From: Apoda limacodes
Taxonomy: Eukaryota > Arthropoda > Insecta > Lepidoptera > Limacodidae
Assembly (NCBI GenBank): GCA_946406115.1
Contig: OX291554.1
Span: 14,581,092-14,645,091, forward strand
Direction of reading: 5' to 3'
DNA: 64,000 bases
This document shows, piece after piece, positions 42,740 to 54,900 of the stretch. The position numbers and the translations under genes were made by a program. How positions within the stretch are numbered: position 1 is the stretch's first letter; each line of letters starts with the position of its first letter. The notes beneath the pieces are model-generated. The model did not search any database, had not been told where the DNA came from, and saw only the letters and a list, made by a program, of their open reading frames with translations.

Positions 42740-43900
42740 GACATACCGAGGAGCTAGACAAATGGGTCCATTATGGTATGACCAAAATCAATGGGAAGTG
42801 CCACCAACCCACCGGCTTTAATAAGCTTAGCCGTTCCTAAGTTGCATGAACCTAGAAAATCAGCACCCAGGAGTAGATCCACCGAACTAGGAAGATGATA
42901 GTCGGGATCTGCGAACGCCAGACCATATGTCAACAAGTAATTATCGGCGTAAACAAAACTTGGGATGATCAACCAAGATGTCATCCATCACCATGGCTGA
43001 AATAGTCCAAAAAATAAGGGAATTATGCAGGTGAGAAAAAACAATAGAAACCTGACCTCTAAGCCTCGAGACCTTAAGGCCACCAATGCCGAAACCAGCA
43101 AAAATAGAATCCGCAGCTGGCGACAACTGTCAGAGGAGACTAACTTGGTATCAAAGGAAGAAGCTTTACCCGCCACAGCTAGTCAACGCTGTGATGGATT
43201 AGTGGGCGGTGAACCTAATTGTGGCAGCGGAACATCGCACCGTGGTAACGGCTGCCAACCGGCAGCATACGATGGACGCTTCGTAAGCGACTTGAAGGGG
43301 TTTCGACCTATTCTATTGAGGCGGATAGTACCTGTTGTACTCTGCAATAGGCGGCGAAAATCCTATATTAGGTGTGCGCTTCCTGCCCAAACGAAAAGGA
43401 CTTTTGAGACTCAGGGAGGGACGCTAAACTTACTATTTACATAGGAAGAAAGGAGGGGGTAAAGGGCCACCCGTTGGTCAAAGAATTCGAGAGCGACTGA
43501 CACCGGAGGCAGGCTGTGCACAAAGGGGATAGCGAGGTGGAGAAGAGGAGGGAGAACCACTGTCCCTAACCCATGAAAGGGCCCCAATTCTAATCTTACC
43601 AATTTGAGCCGCTGTTTCCCTGGATGAGCTCATGGTTGCAAACTACCCTTGGTTAATCTGCATAATAACTGGTCGTGGCCATCCTCACAATCGGCAAATC
43701 CAGGTGCACCACAATCAGGAATCATATGCCCCGGCTCCAAACACACTACACAGCGGTGTTTATAAATCACCCTTCGCTTGCGTTGGTGGACCGATGCCTT
43801 TAAAAATGCAGGGCACAAAGCCATAAGGTGGTTCGGCCCACGACAGTAAAATCAGCTCGGCTGAGGTGTTGTTTGTATGGCTGCTGTCCCAATGACCCTC
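42740..43900 (-). pseudogene. BEL/Pao LTR retrotransposon relic (gag zinc knuckle to protease/RT junction)
   Basis: Minus strand, right to left. A frame ending 43630 carries KHRCVVCLEPGHMIPDCGAP and then CEDGHDQLLCR, a C-C-H-C knuckle plus a second incomplete one, as at the gag/pol junction of BEL/Pao elements. The frame at 42754-42984 has FADPDYHLPSSVDLLLGADF, the conserved BEL/Pao segment after the aspartic protease. Between them the protease coding is shifted and unreadable. No LTRs were found. Non-functional. Confidence 0.7.
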
Positions 43901-44734
43901 AAAATCGGAGGGCGGGGTGCAGGGACCCTTTGGGGGATTTGCTGTGGTGCTTGTGATGCTCTGCGTGGAGGCGACTAAAGGAGAGTAGCGGGGAGGGGAA
44001 TAGAAGGAAGGCTTTCAGCTCTCCGGTACTCATCCTCACGAAATTTCTCTATATCGAAGAAGGTAGGAAGAATGGTGAACAAATTCAAAGCGGCTCCTTA
44101 ATTATTATTATTTTTTACACAGCAAGCTTACTAGATCGGCTTTCTCTTTTACACTATAGGCCAAGTCACCATCGGTCTTTCGCAGTGATGGCAGAAGTTC
44201 CCTTCGGCAGCTTTAGCAAACGACCAGAAAGCACGACTCTCAGAGGGATAGCTCGCAACCTATTTTGCTGATGAATTGGAATTTAGCTCTGGCAGTAGCC
44301 TCGAGGCCGCATTTAATTCTCGTTTTAACTTAGAAATATTCGGATCCTTATTATTGCGAGCCGTTGTTTAAGCCTCATAATTTTAGCTTCTCTGCAAGAC
44401 TTATTAAATCACAGTCGTTTTTTGACACCGACAGCTTCTCGCAGATTAGGAAAACATCCATAAAAGCGAGGATTAATTCATGAGTGGGACTGTAGAGGGC
44501 AAAATGGACAAGTAGAAAGAATCCTTATCTACCTGAAGCCCACATCCCTTAAGTCCATTAACTGCCACCAACATCGCCGCAGGTTTGCCACCTCTGAAAC
44601 AATAGGCAAGTGTAATAGAAAAAAATTATCTAATATTGTCAACCGTCTGCACAATAATTCCCGGGCAGCTTTATAGCCGGCCTCGTCCTGAGACAAATGC
44701 CTAATCTAATGTACTTCAAATTTTACTATTTTAC
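43901..44734. other. Possible further BEL/Pao gag remains
   Basis: Composition matches the relic to the left, and pieces like LKRELNAASRLLPELN can be read on the minus strand near 44300. I cannot align them to a specific gag region, so this is a weak call. Confidence 0.25.
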
Positions 44735-44910
44735 GGACTTGCGCAATAATGGTAAACCGATTGATTTGAAATTTTGGTTATGCACACGCCGGAGAAGGTT
44801 TCTGAGAAAGAAAAAAATGGTCAAGTGCGAGTCGGACAGGGTCAAGTGAGAGTTGAACAGGGTCAAGTGCGTGTCGAACTCGCGCAATAATGTTAAACCG
44901 ATTGTAATTA
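44735..44910 (+). repeat. Repeat with internal GGTCAAGTG tandem units
   Basis: GTTAAACCGATTG-like strings at both ends (44752 and 44894) flank three units of GGTCAAGTGnGnGTnGnAC (44818-44878). The flanking text also occurs at about 32000-32060. Confidence 0.5.
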
Positions 44911-45609
44911 AACAGGAATGCCCACCGTCCATAGTTATTCCGGCCTCAAGTGCCCACTTGCATAACCATATGTAGTTGATAATAGACTTACTCACACAGA
45001 TACACTGACTTAACACTATTGTTTCAGCTACAAACATAAGTGCGTAGAGTTCTTTATTTTATTAAAAATCGGTGAACCAAAGCTGCCACTTACGTAGATT
45101 AACACATTGCAATATAGTAATGTGGTAATGTGTTTCCAAAGTGTAACTATGTGATGATGGTCCATCCAGCTTTCGTTTATTTCATTTTAGTTCGATTTAC
45201 AACAATATGTGTTGCTGGCAACACTTTAATGATTTTCATTCTGATAAATCATACTTTGCCATTTTTTATGGGTCGCGTTATAATTGGCGGGTATTAATAG
45301 AGTACGAACCATGAATCATAGCGATTGAATTTTTACATATAATTTGGGCCGCCACAATAGCCATAGAAAAAAGCTCCGCAATCGTTCGGTGGTGAAAATC
45401 CTCGGCATATTGAGTGTATCAGCGACTTCAAAAAAAGGTATCGATTATTATTTGTTAATAAATCAGCTTAGTCTATCAACCAATCGATGAATACTGATGT
45501 CCACAGTGGCATTACTAGTGATTATAGAAAACTACCTACACTACCTACCTTAAAAACTGGAAGATAAACGTTTCGCAACTATGAATGTGCTTTAATTATT
45601 CCTTTTTCG

Positions 45610-45690
45610 TTTTTATACAGTCCGCCTGATGGTAAGCAGTTACCGCAGCCTATGGACGCTTACAACACTTGGGCGATGGCCGGACCGTGA
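45610..45690 (-). repeat. Isolated Jockey LINE tail, minus
   Basis: ACAGTCCGCCTGATGGTAAGCAG to CCTATGGACGCTTACAACAC: the reverse complement of the LINE tail, joined on its right to a GGGGCCCTGGGCT-rich end that may be a hAT terminus. Confidence 0.7.
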
Positions 45691-45989
45691 TTTTAGGGGC
45701 CCTGGGCTAATACTACTTAGGGGCCCACCTAATTACTCAAAGTATAGAAAAAAATGAGACAGTAAAATATTTGATTTGTGTTATAATATATTATGCCTTA
45801 GTGTGATACAACCGTAAATAAATCATAAAGCAACCTTTCTGCACTTTCCTTTGGCAAATTCATTAATTTGCTGTTTACATTCAAGGGTCTTAGTTAAATC
45901 AACATTTATGGACAAAACGGATAAATGGTTAAGTCGTGAGTTTGACACCGTCGTTCTTTATTTTTTTTATTTTTTTATTTTATACTTTA

Positions 45990-48835
45990 CTTTATTTATT
46001 CTCTATATATGCCACCCTGGAATAGGAACGCTCGGCTTCACAGTTACTGATTGGTAAGGTTAAATATATTTTTAACATTGTATAGCAATTCGGGAATACG
46101 TCAACAAGCTTATTTTCATAAATAATCGTAAAAATGTCTACGAAAGACGAATAGGACTCTGTCGACTGAAGCAAATAGGTTTTTAATTGGATGCATTCAT
46201 TGACTAAATATTTGTCCACATCATCGGGATAATAGCCAAAAATCTTACGTGCTCTTTCTAAATCAATGTGTTGCATGTTTTTTCTTGCAAGTTCATTAAA
46301 AATTAAATTTTTTTGCGACATGTCTCATATACTTGACTTCTTTGATTTAAATCCGTATTCAGTTTATCCAGTCCGACGTTTAGCGTGTCTATTTTAAACT
46401 TTTATGGCGCATAAACTTTTATGCTTTTATGATACTGTAACTTTCTCTGTAGAATTATCAGAATACTTTGATGTAACGCGTCTCTTAATTATGTCACTGT
46501 AGTTTCCACATTTGTTCTTAATTTTTTGGCTTTTTCTTCGTAATTCTTTAGCTTCTGATCTGATTGTTGCCTTATGTTGCTAACAAACTCTTTTAATGAC
46601 ACAATTAACTTATATCCTTCAAAAATATCTCAACCAGGGCTCTGTATTTTTTTATTAACTGAATTAAATCTTTCCAAAATTTCTTCCCAAAAAAAAATCA
46701 AAATTGCAGTTTCGAGTTTTGCCAGTTTATATAGTACATTGTTCACCAAGGGGTGAAAGTGACTGATTACCGACGAGGGTGTAGTTCGGGGCCCAAAGCT
46801 GAGGGCCATAAAACACACGAGGTGGGAATCGTCTTTCATCCCGAGTGATACATAGTGCTTTACACTACAAATGCGAGGATAATAAAATATAATTAATTAA
46901 AGTTTTAATTTACTTAACAAATATTAATTCACTTTTATAAACATAGATGGCGCTGTACCGAATAATTACAAGCTATGGTTATTTTTTCTGTTGTTTATAA
47001 ATAGTGAGTTATTTTTTTTCATAGTGAAAATGGTTCGCTTTTATAATCACAGATGGGACTGTACCAAATAAAAAGAAGCTATTCAATTGTTTCGTCAGCT
47101 TTTAAATAGAAAGTGCTTTTTTATTTTACTTTTTTCCCTCTAAACGGGCAAGAAGGTAATAAACTCTGCAAACACGTACTTTCAACCCTATTTTTGACTA
47201 TGCATGAAGATTCTTTCAGAGCATGAGTAGTGTAAAATAAATTTCTTGCCTCTCTTCGGAAATCAGCTTTTTCCTCTTCATTTTCGCTAAAACTTTTCAA
47301 ATTTTTTATAATGTTATCATAGTTATTTTTTAAAGCTTTAACACGATGCTGTTAGTGGCAAGACTATCTAGTCTGACTTTAACTTTTTAACGTAAATTTC
47401 AGTTCTGTTTCACGATTGAACAATCGCCATCTATGGGTTGAAGCAGAAAAGAAAACATATATTTTTTGCACTACTCCATAAAAGTTTACGATTTCGGTTC
47501 CAACCTTCACGGATTCTTCACCAACAAGGTTAAGAGAATGTACAGCACATGGCACATAATCCGCACATTTATTTTTTTGTTTTAGTAATGCTTGTACACC
47601 ATTGTCTCAACCCGCCATATTAGCAGCGTTGTTGTATGACTGTCCCCTACAGTTATCCAAGGGTAATCCATTTTTTTCCAAAAAGTCTTACTAAACATTA
47701 AATAAATGTAAGCTAGTATGACTACTAATTTTAATGAACCATACACATCTTTAGTACACTTTTCCCCGAAAACGGTATCGAAGTACGATAACTAGCTGAT
47801 GATTATAAGATTAATCTGGGGTTGAATCCATCACAATCGCGTAGTATTTTGTATCGTCATTATTTATTTAATTTAAAATCTGTTTAATTACTTGTTTCCC
47901 CATGATCTCAATATTTTTTTCATACGCTCTATATGTTCTCGCAAGAATGGGTCGAACTCTACCACTAACTCCAGAACACCCATAAAATTACCATAATGTA
48001 TAGAACCAAATACTTCCTTGGTCCATCTAAATGCGAATACCCTTTTTTTACTACTGCAATGACCGTTTTAAGACATTATGATAATATTCGGTTTCTTTCC
48101 TTAATTGCTCCTGAAGTTGCTTGTCTAAAACAGATTTGTTTTCTTTTCGTGTCAACTACACCAACATTAAATTTTTATGTTCATTAGAATTTTCGTGATT
48201 TTCTAAACAAGTTGTGTATTGAGAAGTGGTTTTAGAAAAAAGTTAGCATGTTAAGCAAAACACAGCAAACCTTGGCGAATAACATTACCAAGAACTTTCC
48301 AGTAATTGGCCATTTTTAATTTTCTTAATAAAATACCTATCTGAGAAGGATCTGTTTTATTCTTTGCATTTCTTTAACGAAGCTGAATATATATTTTTCG
48401 CATCTTTATTTTGAAAGTTAGTCATTTCATATGAAAGTATGTCATTAATAAAATCAATATTCAGCAAAACTGCCCACAAGCTCACGTCACTATATTTCTC
48501 AAACTTAAATATTTTTTTTTCAAAATTTCTTTCCGTCTCAGTTTTCTCGTCCTTTTGCTGAACATCAATATCATTCTCAGAGAGATTTGAGCTACAGGGC
48601 TCCTGGTAGTCAAATCGTTGTCCAGTTTCATCACTGGTATTTATTTTCTGGTTTTCAAAATCTTTCACGTTTAACACTTGTATCTGTTCCCTGGTTTTGT
48701 GATTTTCTACTGGCTTCAGTTGGATTTTCCGCTAATTTAAGAATTACAAAAAGTTTAAATTTTTGTACATTTCTTTTTCTCTATCTAACTGTAATTATCG
48801 ATTTTCAGTTTAGTTTCATATTTTCTAGAAGGCAT
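45990..48835 (-). pseudogene. hAT transposase (ZMYM1-like), broken
   Basis: On the minus strand a start MPSRKYETKLK lies at 48835. An acidic N-terminal part follows (readable at 48357-48677), then the conserved block around 48330-48180 (LRKLKNGQLLESSW; CLTC; ENHENSNEH). The C-terminal dimerisation domain is intact in a frame at 45992-46321: LKIYLTLPISNCEAERSYSR, matching the hAT consensus L-LP-S-ERSFS. The intervening catalytic region is full of stops and shifts and is interrupted by an AT-rich insertion at about 46860-47130. The GGGGCCCTGGGCT text at 45697 may mark its 3' terminus. hAT transposases cut and paste DNA; this one cannot. Confidence 0.8.
46930..47125. repeat. Two diverged tandem units inside the hAT relic
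   Basis: CTTTTATAAACATAGATGGCGCTGTACC (46933) and CTTTTATAATCACAGATGGGACTGTACC (47038) start two similar ~105-bp units that interrupt the hAT coding region. Confidence 0.6.
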
Positions 48836-48944
48836 TAGTGACCCAGATTTGGATAATTTTCTGAAATTAAACAGAGAGAGTGAGACCATGATCGATGTAC
48901 CTAATATTGTCAGACTCAAAATGATGCGAAAAATTTATTTGTAA
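48829..48944 (+). CDS. Alternative terminal exon of the candidate gene, or chance frame at hAT edge
   Basis: Acceptor TTTCATATTTTCTAG, then 116 bases in the phase needed after exon d, coding QGISDPDLDNFLKLNRESET through NIVRLKMMRKIYL and TAA. The acceptor bases are also the reverse complement of the hAT start (MPSRKYE), and the opposite strand shows its own acceptor-like TGTTTAATTTCAG. It may be an exon created by the hAT insertion, or not an exon at all. Confidence 0.3.
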
Positions 48945-49112
48945 GTAATGAGTAGCAATACACAATTTATCATAAAATCTATTAAAAAATCTATTCAGCA
49001 TTTTAAAAAAAAAATATGATTTTTTATTCTATTTACTTACCTACTAAAACAGGAAGCCTTTTTTATAACTATGCCGACTACTTTCAACTTTAGTATGTTA
49101 ATAGAAACTGGT

Positions 49113-49460
49113 GAGTTTTGGCACGAATCTTAAGAAGGAGTGGTGTTTTTTTCTGTTTAATTTTTCTAAATTCATTTAGTGACTTTCGATGTATATATTT
49201 TAGCAATGTTTTACGAAAGCGTGTTAAGAATTGTGCAGCGCAGGCTCATGAATAGTGAATTATGAAGTAATAAGCAGGACATGACGCGCAATGTGTGCGG
49301 ATCCACACCAAATCTCCCACCCAATCTTGGGACTTGAAAATGAAGACGCGCGCTAACGCCCGCGCCACGATACGATATAATATAATTGACTTTAACTCTG
49401 GCAAATGCATAAATGGTCTGCTAAGACCGTGCGAGCCCATTATAATATTAAAAAAAAAAA
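49113..49460 (+). mobile_element. Short retroposon (SINE-like) copy 2 with 13-bp TSD
   Basis: AATAGAAACTGGT at 49100-49112 and 49461-49473 bounds 348 bp that start GAGTTTTGGCACGAATCTTAAG and end in a 12-A run. The body matches 35601-35966, including TTTACGAAAGCGTGTTAAG and AGCAGGACATGACGCGCAA. A target duplication plus poly-A shows insertion by LINE machinery on the plus strand. Confidence 0.85.
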
Positions 49461-49672
49461 AATAGAAACTGGTAATTAATTCTATAACTTTTAAGTAGGT
49501 CATCACTTATATTATGCAAAGTTGTAAACTTAACACATTTATAACAATAAAAACAACACAACAATAATAATAACAATCCCTTTGAAGTAGAGAACAGAAC
49601 CGCAACAAGAACAAAATTACGCTTGGTGATAACCGGCGGGAATTCCCCCGTAATCGTAGTAGACTCACTCAT
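49448..49672 (-). CDS. Possible small single-pass membrane protein (unrecognised)
   Basis: Minus-strand frame MSESTTITGEFPPVITKRNF, then a hydrophobic run FVLVAVLFSTSKGLLLLLLCCFYC (residues about 20-43) ending in a Cys/Lys-rich turn. I do not recognise it. Its last codons (QFLFFFF) come from the poly-A of the SINE-like insertion. Reading across the empty site would give QFLLTY and a stop three codons later. No promoter or homology was seen, and it could be chance. Confidence 0.3.
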   Translation of the reverse strand: MSESTTITGEFPPVITKRNFVLVAVLFSTSKGLLLLLLCCFYCYKCVKFTTLHNISDDLLKSYRINYQFLFFFF

Positions 49673-49699
49673 AATTTTTTGTGTTCATGGCTTGGTGGC

Positions 49700-51065
49700 A
49701 AGATATAAACTCTGATTCTATAGACATCATCAAAAATGTAAACAAATACTTTAACACACAACTACACCATAATCACTTCACTTATGTTTTCTTAATATAA
49801 TACAAATTATTTCACAAGCCCATGAAACCAACTTTATTCTCACGATTAAACAAATATGTAATCTATCTTTAAAAACAAAATATTTTAGCAAAATATTTAA
49901 ATTATAAAATTTTTTGCTAGTTGTCGAACTGTCAAAATCATTTTTGACCTTTAAAATTGTATGTTACTGTTATCTCTAAATAATCAGTGTAATAACCCGT
50001 AAGTCAAATACAATGATCTACAAATTTAATTGATATCATTTAAAGTATTCACTGATTTCAATTACTGATTACATTTAAATAATATTATAGGGTAATGTAA
50101 ATGGGGTTATATTTAACAATTTATTTTTTTCTACATTGAATGTACTTCTAATCATTTAATGTACTGCTTTAAAGAAAAGTATTTTAATTTTCTTTCTTTA
50201 GTGAATCGCTAGTTCAGCTTTAGACATCTATTTTAAAAATATTATATCTGCTATGGAAATTCAGCGATTTTTGCCTGGCTGAATTTCCACAGACATGTTA
50301 TTTTAAAAATAGATGCAACAACAACTTTGCAAACGTGTTCAAATATCAATGTAGCTGAGGATGTCTTCTTCTTTTATAATTTCATTTGGTAATTATAGTA
50401 GATTGAAAAAAGGTGTATTATTAGTATCTAGTTGAATTAACTCGGCGAGCTATAAGTACGTAAGTACTACAATAATTTCACTTTGCGATTAACGAGGTTT
50501 TGTCGCATCACTAGTACATAGACTAAGAATACGTCAATGTCAGTTGGCCACATTTTTTTTCAAGCAGTTATCCACAACTCTAGAAAATTAAGACAATGCA
50601 CTGTCGTCCGTAAAAAATTAAAGAGGAAATCCCCGTTCCGTTTGTTAGAGATGCATACCGGGAGTTCAGGGTTGCCCACCCGTAGGCGGCCGTTACACAT
50701 ATAATCTGGATCACGATCCGCTACATTCCTCAAAAATTCTATTTCTTTCTATCCTACTAGTTATAAATAATAAAAAATACTAAATAAAAATGATAAATAA
50801 TGGTACTTATAAATAATTCTAGCAAGATAGAAAGAGACAGAGTCTGAGAGGGATACAGCGGGGCACGATTGAGATAAATGTGTAATGGCAGCCGAACATT
50901 TGAACTGTTAGTTCGAAGTACCAACACCTAAACGTAGACTTGAATTAAATGAATTAAATGGATTTGATTAATCGTAGGATTCGCAGGGCTGCAAACTATA
51001 CGATCTGTTTAATTTAATAAAATTATGGATTCTTTCGCATTATCGTCTATTTTTGACTTTGACTT
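49700..51065. other. AT-rich stretch, no gene seen
   Basis: GTTATTTTAAAAATAGATG and its relatives around 50225-50310 form a weak inverted pair (AGACATCTATTTTAAAAATA / TATTTTAAAAATAGATG) around a CTGAATTTCC/GGAAATTCAG pair. No coding signal. Confidence 0.4.
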
Positions 51066-51375
51066 GACTTAGCTCGGGGCCCCTTGAATCTACGGGGCCC
51101 TGGGCTGAGGCCCAAAAAGTCATATGGGAGATCCGGTACTGGGGGCAACACTCGCGCGTTGCCAACCCTCCTGAAATCTAATAACTTCTTTTTTGAAGAA
51201 CCCCATACTGGAGTCCTTAGAGAAAACCTTGGCATTCCACAACCTAAGCGTTTGCGGGAGGAAGTGCCTCTGAAACCGCATAGTGCATGACCATTTAGGC
51301 TCTAAAGTGTGAGGATGAATTCCCTTCCGACGGCGAGCGGGCATTTGGTATCCGCGGGGATCGTTTCGAACAATT
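51066..51375 (-). pseudogene. Jockey LINE C-terminal fragment, minus, next to a GGGGCCC repeat
   Basis: 51120-51344 on the minus strand reads HTLEPKWSCTMRFQRHFLPQ and AKVFSKDSSMGFFKKEVIRF of the main LINE family, with a deletion. On its left CGGGGCCCTGGGCTGAGGCCC resembles the 45697 terminus. Confidence 0.75.
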
Positions 51376-51856
51376 CTTAAGAAAGATTTCTGAGAAAGAA
51401 TAAAAGGGTCGAAACAACGTTCGCCGGGTTAGGTAGTGTATGTATATAAAATGATATGTCCTGACTCATCAACGCCATGCCAGAACAAATGATGTGTTTA
51501 TCTCCGAAGAGTGTAAAATAGGGATTACAAGTTTGTATGAAAATTCTTCTTTTAGAGTGAAAAATTAAAAATGAAATTGGTAATACCAATGTTGTTTTGT
51601 CAATGTCAAAAGACTGTCAAAACAGAATAGTACCTACAAGATTTGTTTGTTGGAGTTGTCGGTCAAAGGCTTATTATTATTCTCTACAAGTTATTGTTTT
51701 ACTAATTTAGAGTAATTTTACTTTTTAATTCAACTATCAATTGAAAGAAACAATTTGTAGTTTGTACAAAATTAAACTGATACATGAACATGATAATTTT
51801 ATTATCTAAATATTTCATTTGCTTATTTACGTTGTCGTAATTAGTACTACGCTACA
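51376..51856 (+). promoter_or_regulatory. Probable promoter and 5' UTR region of ATG16
   Basis: Upstream of the ATG16 start. It is AT-rich, with no clear TATA box at a usable distance and no recognised factor sites. Assigned by position only. Confidence 0.3.
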
Positions 51857-51950
51857 ATGGAGGGTGGAGAGTGGAGAAACAAAATTGTGAGCCAGTTACA
51901 GACTCGAAATAAATATGAAACATCTCCATTTCAAGATATTATAACTTTTC
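51857..51950 (+). CDS. ATG16: ATG16 exon 1 (ATG5-binding helix)
   Basis: 94 bases from ATG to donor TTTTC|GTAAGTAATG. Codes MEGGEWRNKIVSQLQTRNKY and SPFQDIITF, and leaves one base (C) to join exon 2. Confidence 0.92.
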
Positions 51951-54900
51951 GTAAGTAATGATTATAACCTCTAAAGTAATCTTTGTTTTTACATTTCTAA
52001 CAGTAACAATGTAGATGGTGTGTATGTTACTATTTAATTGTAGATCCAAACTGCTGCCTGCTAGAATAGGGTTTATGCATGTAATTCAAATATAGACTGA
52101 ATAAATTATTTTTTACAATCTCCATTACAATAGAATTACACCTACAATAATAACTTTTTGTTTAATCCATTTTAATTGTGAAATAAAATATTAAAACATG
52201 CAAAAAATATGATCAAAATTCAAAATGGTGAAACAGAAAGTTTCCGATTTTAATGTCAAAGTCTGCAACATCAATACAAGTGTCAAACATTGTGAACAGT
52301 TTATTGTTACATGGAGCCCAGAGCAACTTCTTGCTGTACTGAGCAAAAAAATTACTGCAGTAATAAGTCACTCTGAGCAAGGTATATAATGTGGTTTCCT
52401 TTTCACTGTAGCGAGAAAAGTTGATAAAAATTAGAGAACTTGATTTACAGCAGCTTTTTTGTATATTTCACCTGACAAGAGCATATTTTATCCTTATATT
52501 CACAATTCTATTAAAAAATTTGAATAACAAGCACTACATGTAACATATATATGAAATAGAAAATTTATATGTATACATTTTTGATGTCACACACATTTAA
52601 ATCACCTAAGCTAGTTTTGCAAATTGCAAATTTTATAAAACAATTAAAAAACGAAGAAGGAATGATTGTAGAAAAAATAAAAGTTGTAGAACTTGCTAGT
52701 GTCTGGTGCATAACTTTATTAAGTTTTATTTATTGTATTCATACACTGGTATTTCTAACATTTGCACATTTTTTATTAAGAATTCCCAGCTCCATGACTC
52801 TGGTTTCAGTGACTGTTTGCCAATTGGAAGGGTGTGGTTTCCATTTATATGATGAACATTTGTGTTTGTCTTGAGTCTGGGTGTTTTCTATGTATAATAA
52901 ATGTATGTATTTACAAAACTAAAGTATCTGTATATAAGTATTTGTATCCATTGTTCAATATTGATTGTACAACATTGTTTTTAATTATCAATGGTTAACG
53001 AGCAGTGATACGTTCAATATAACTGTATATAATGATAAGCATTATGTAGCTAAATAGCTGGTTATGCATCACCGACACTGTTAACAAACAGTGATACATT
53101 CAATATAACTGTATATAATGATAAATAATCATATAAAGTATATAGCTAAATAGCTGGTTATGCATCACCAACAATGTGAATAACAGTGATACATTCAATA
53201 TAACTGTATATAATGATAAATAATCATGCATAGTATACAGCTCAATTGCTAGTAATGCATCACCAACAATGTTAATGAACAGTGATACATTCAATATAAC
53301 TGTATATAATAATAAATAATCAAACATAATATGTAGGTAAATAGCTGGTTTTGCATCACCAACAATGTTAACCCCATAAGGATCAAATGGTATTGTGTGT
53401 TAATATTCAGGTTTTTTTTATTTATGTACATATGGTTAAAAATTATCTAAAACCGGAAAAACACATAAAGTGGCAGTATTTTAGTGAATACATGGAATAC
53501 ATCTTCAGTTGAAAAGTAGTCGAAACACCAGAAGAAAGAAATCACGTAATTCTAAGATTAACCATAAATTTGAAAGTTAGTACTATCTCAAAGAAATTAA
53601 AACAACAGGTCAGGCAGGTAGAGTGCAAATGCCTCATCTCTATGAAGTAAATGTAGAGGTGCTAATACACAATGTACATAGCTGACCAAAGTTAGGAGGA
53701 TTGTTAATAATCAATAATAAAAATAAAAAGCTCACTTATGGACAGAAAAGGTGGCAGTAAATTCCTATTCTTTGCTTGGCCTATTATAAAGATGAATATG
53801 CAAAGAGTCAAAGAACAATTCTTATTTTTTTCAAAATTACCACAGTACCATAAAGATGTGATATCATGTTTTTCAACTTTATATTTTCAATTTATTTCTG
53901 TTTTTGACTAAAGCACTACAAGTCAAGGTTGTGAGCCTATTGTCTGATTCGTAACATTGACAGACTCACCTCATAGTCCATTCATCAAACTCTACTCATC
54001 AAAAGCTGAAATTCAGAGCTTCAACAGTAATGTACTATTTTACTTTAAAATCGGACTGATAGTGATTAATAACGCCTGTAGACAATAAGTTGATCAACCT
54101 ACAAAGTAATTAAAAACCAGTCTCTTAGTCTGTGAGATTTTTAATATCATCCTCTCTATGACCTTATCAACATGGAATGTCTTTGCATCCATACCAACAA
54201 CTCACAGAAATTTCAATATAACCTGCTTTTGCATTTGCCAGTAAAAAATTGGTAGGCTTTTAAAGTTGCAATCATTTTGAAACTTTCCTGCAAACTACAC
54301 ACATATATGGTAGTAAAACGAGTCATTAGAGGAAATGGATTATAACACAATTCGAAATTGAGCACCTACTAGAATATGTCAGACTAGCTGATGAGGTTAC
54401 TGGTCATTCCCAGCTCCATGTACCCATCGTGTACCGATTAATTTTATTTCTCAGCAAAATAGCAGATTCTATTTTGCATGAAATATGTGTTTATAAAAGT
54501 TATTGAAAAGTAAAGTGTCTACTTGAATTCAATCAGCTTAAAGTTTCCTTAGTTGATAAATCTCCATGGAATTAAATTTCTGTTCTTTTATGATTTCATA
54601 TTTTCAGAGAGCAGACTATTCGACAATGTTAACACGCTAAAAAATGAAAACCTACAGTTAACTTTGGTAAATGAAAGGATAAGGTTTACAAGTACAGATA
54701 GTGTACTTTCTGGAGGTGGTAAGTGTTGTTAATTAATTTATTTGTCTGCAATTTCTTGGTACTCACTACATAACGACAATGTATACAATTGTGTGTTTTG
54801 GTACAGAGCAAAACTGGAATTAAGTAAGAAAACAACGAACTATGCGAATATTACACAAACATAGAAATAGTTTGTATATTTAGACCAGCTTCTGCCCATG

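Noticed and set aside
43025..43444. A 139-codon plus-strand open frame
   Set aside because: It lies antisense over the BEL/Pao relic between its zinc knuckle and protease/RT junction; no motif of its own.
52993..53370. A CRISPR-like array
   Set aside because: Whole ~90-bp units repeat, including the would-be spacers, and the host is an animal; it is a minisatellite.
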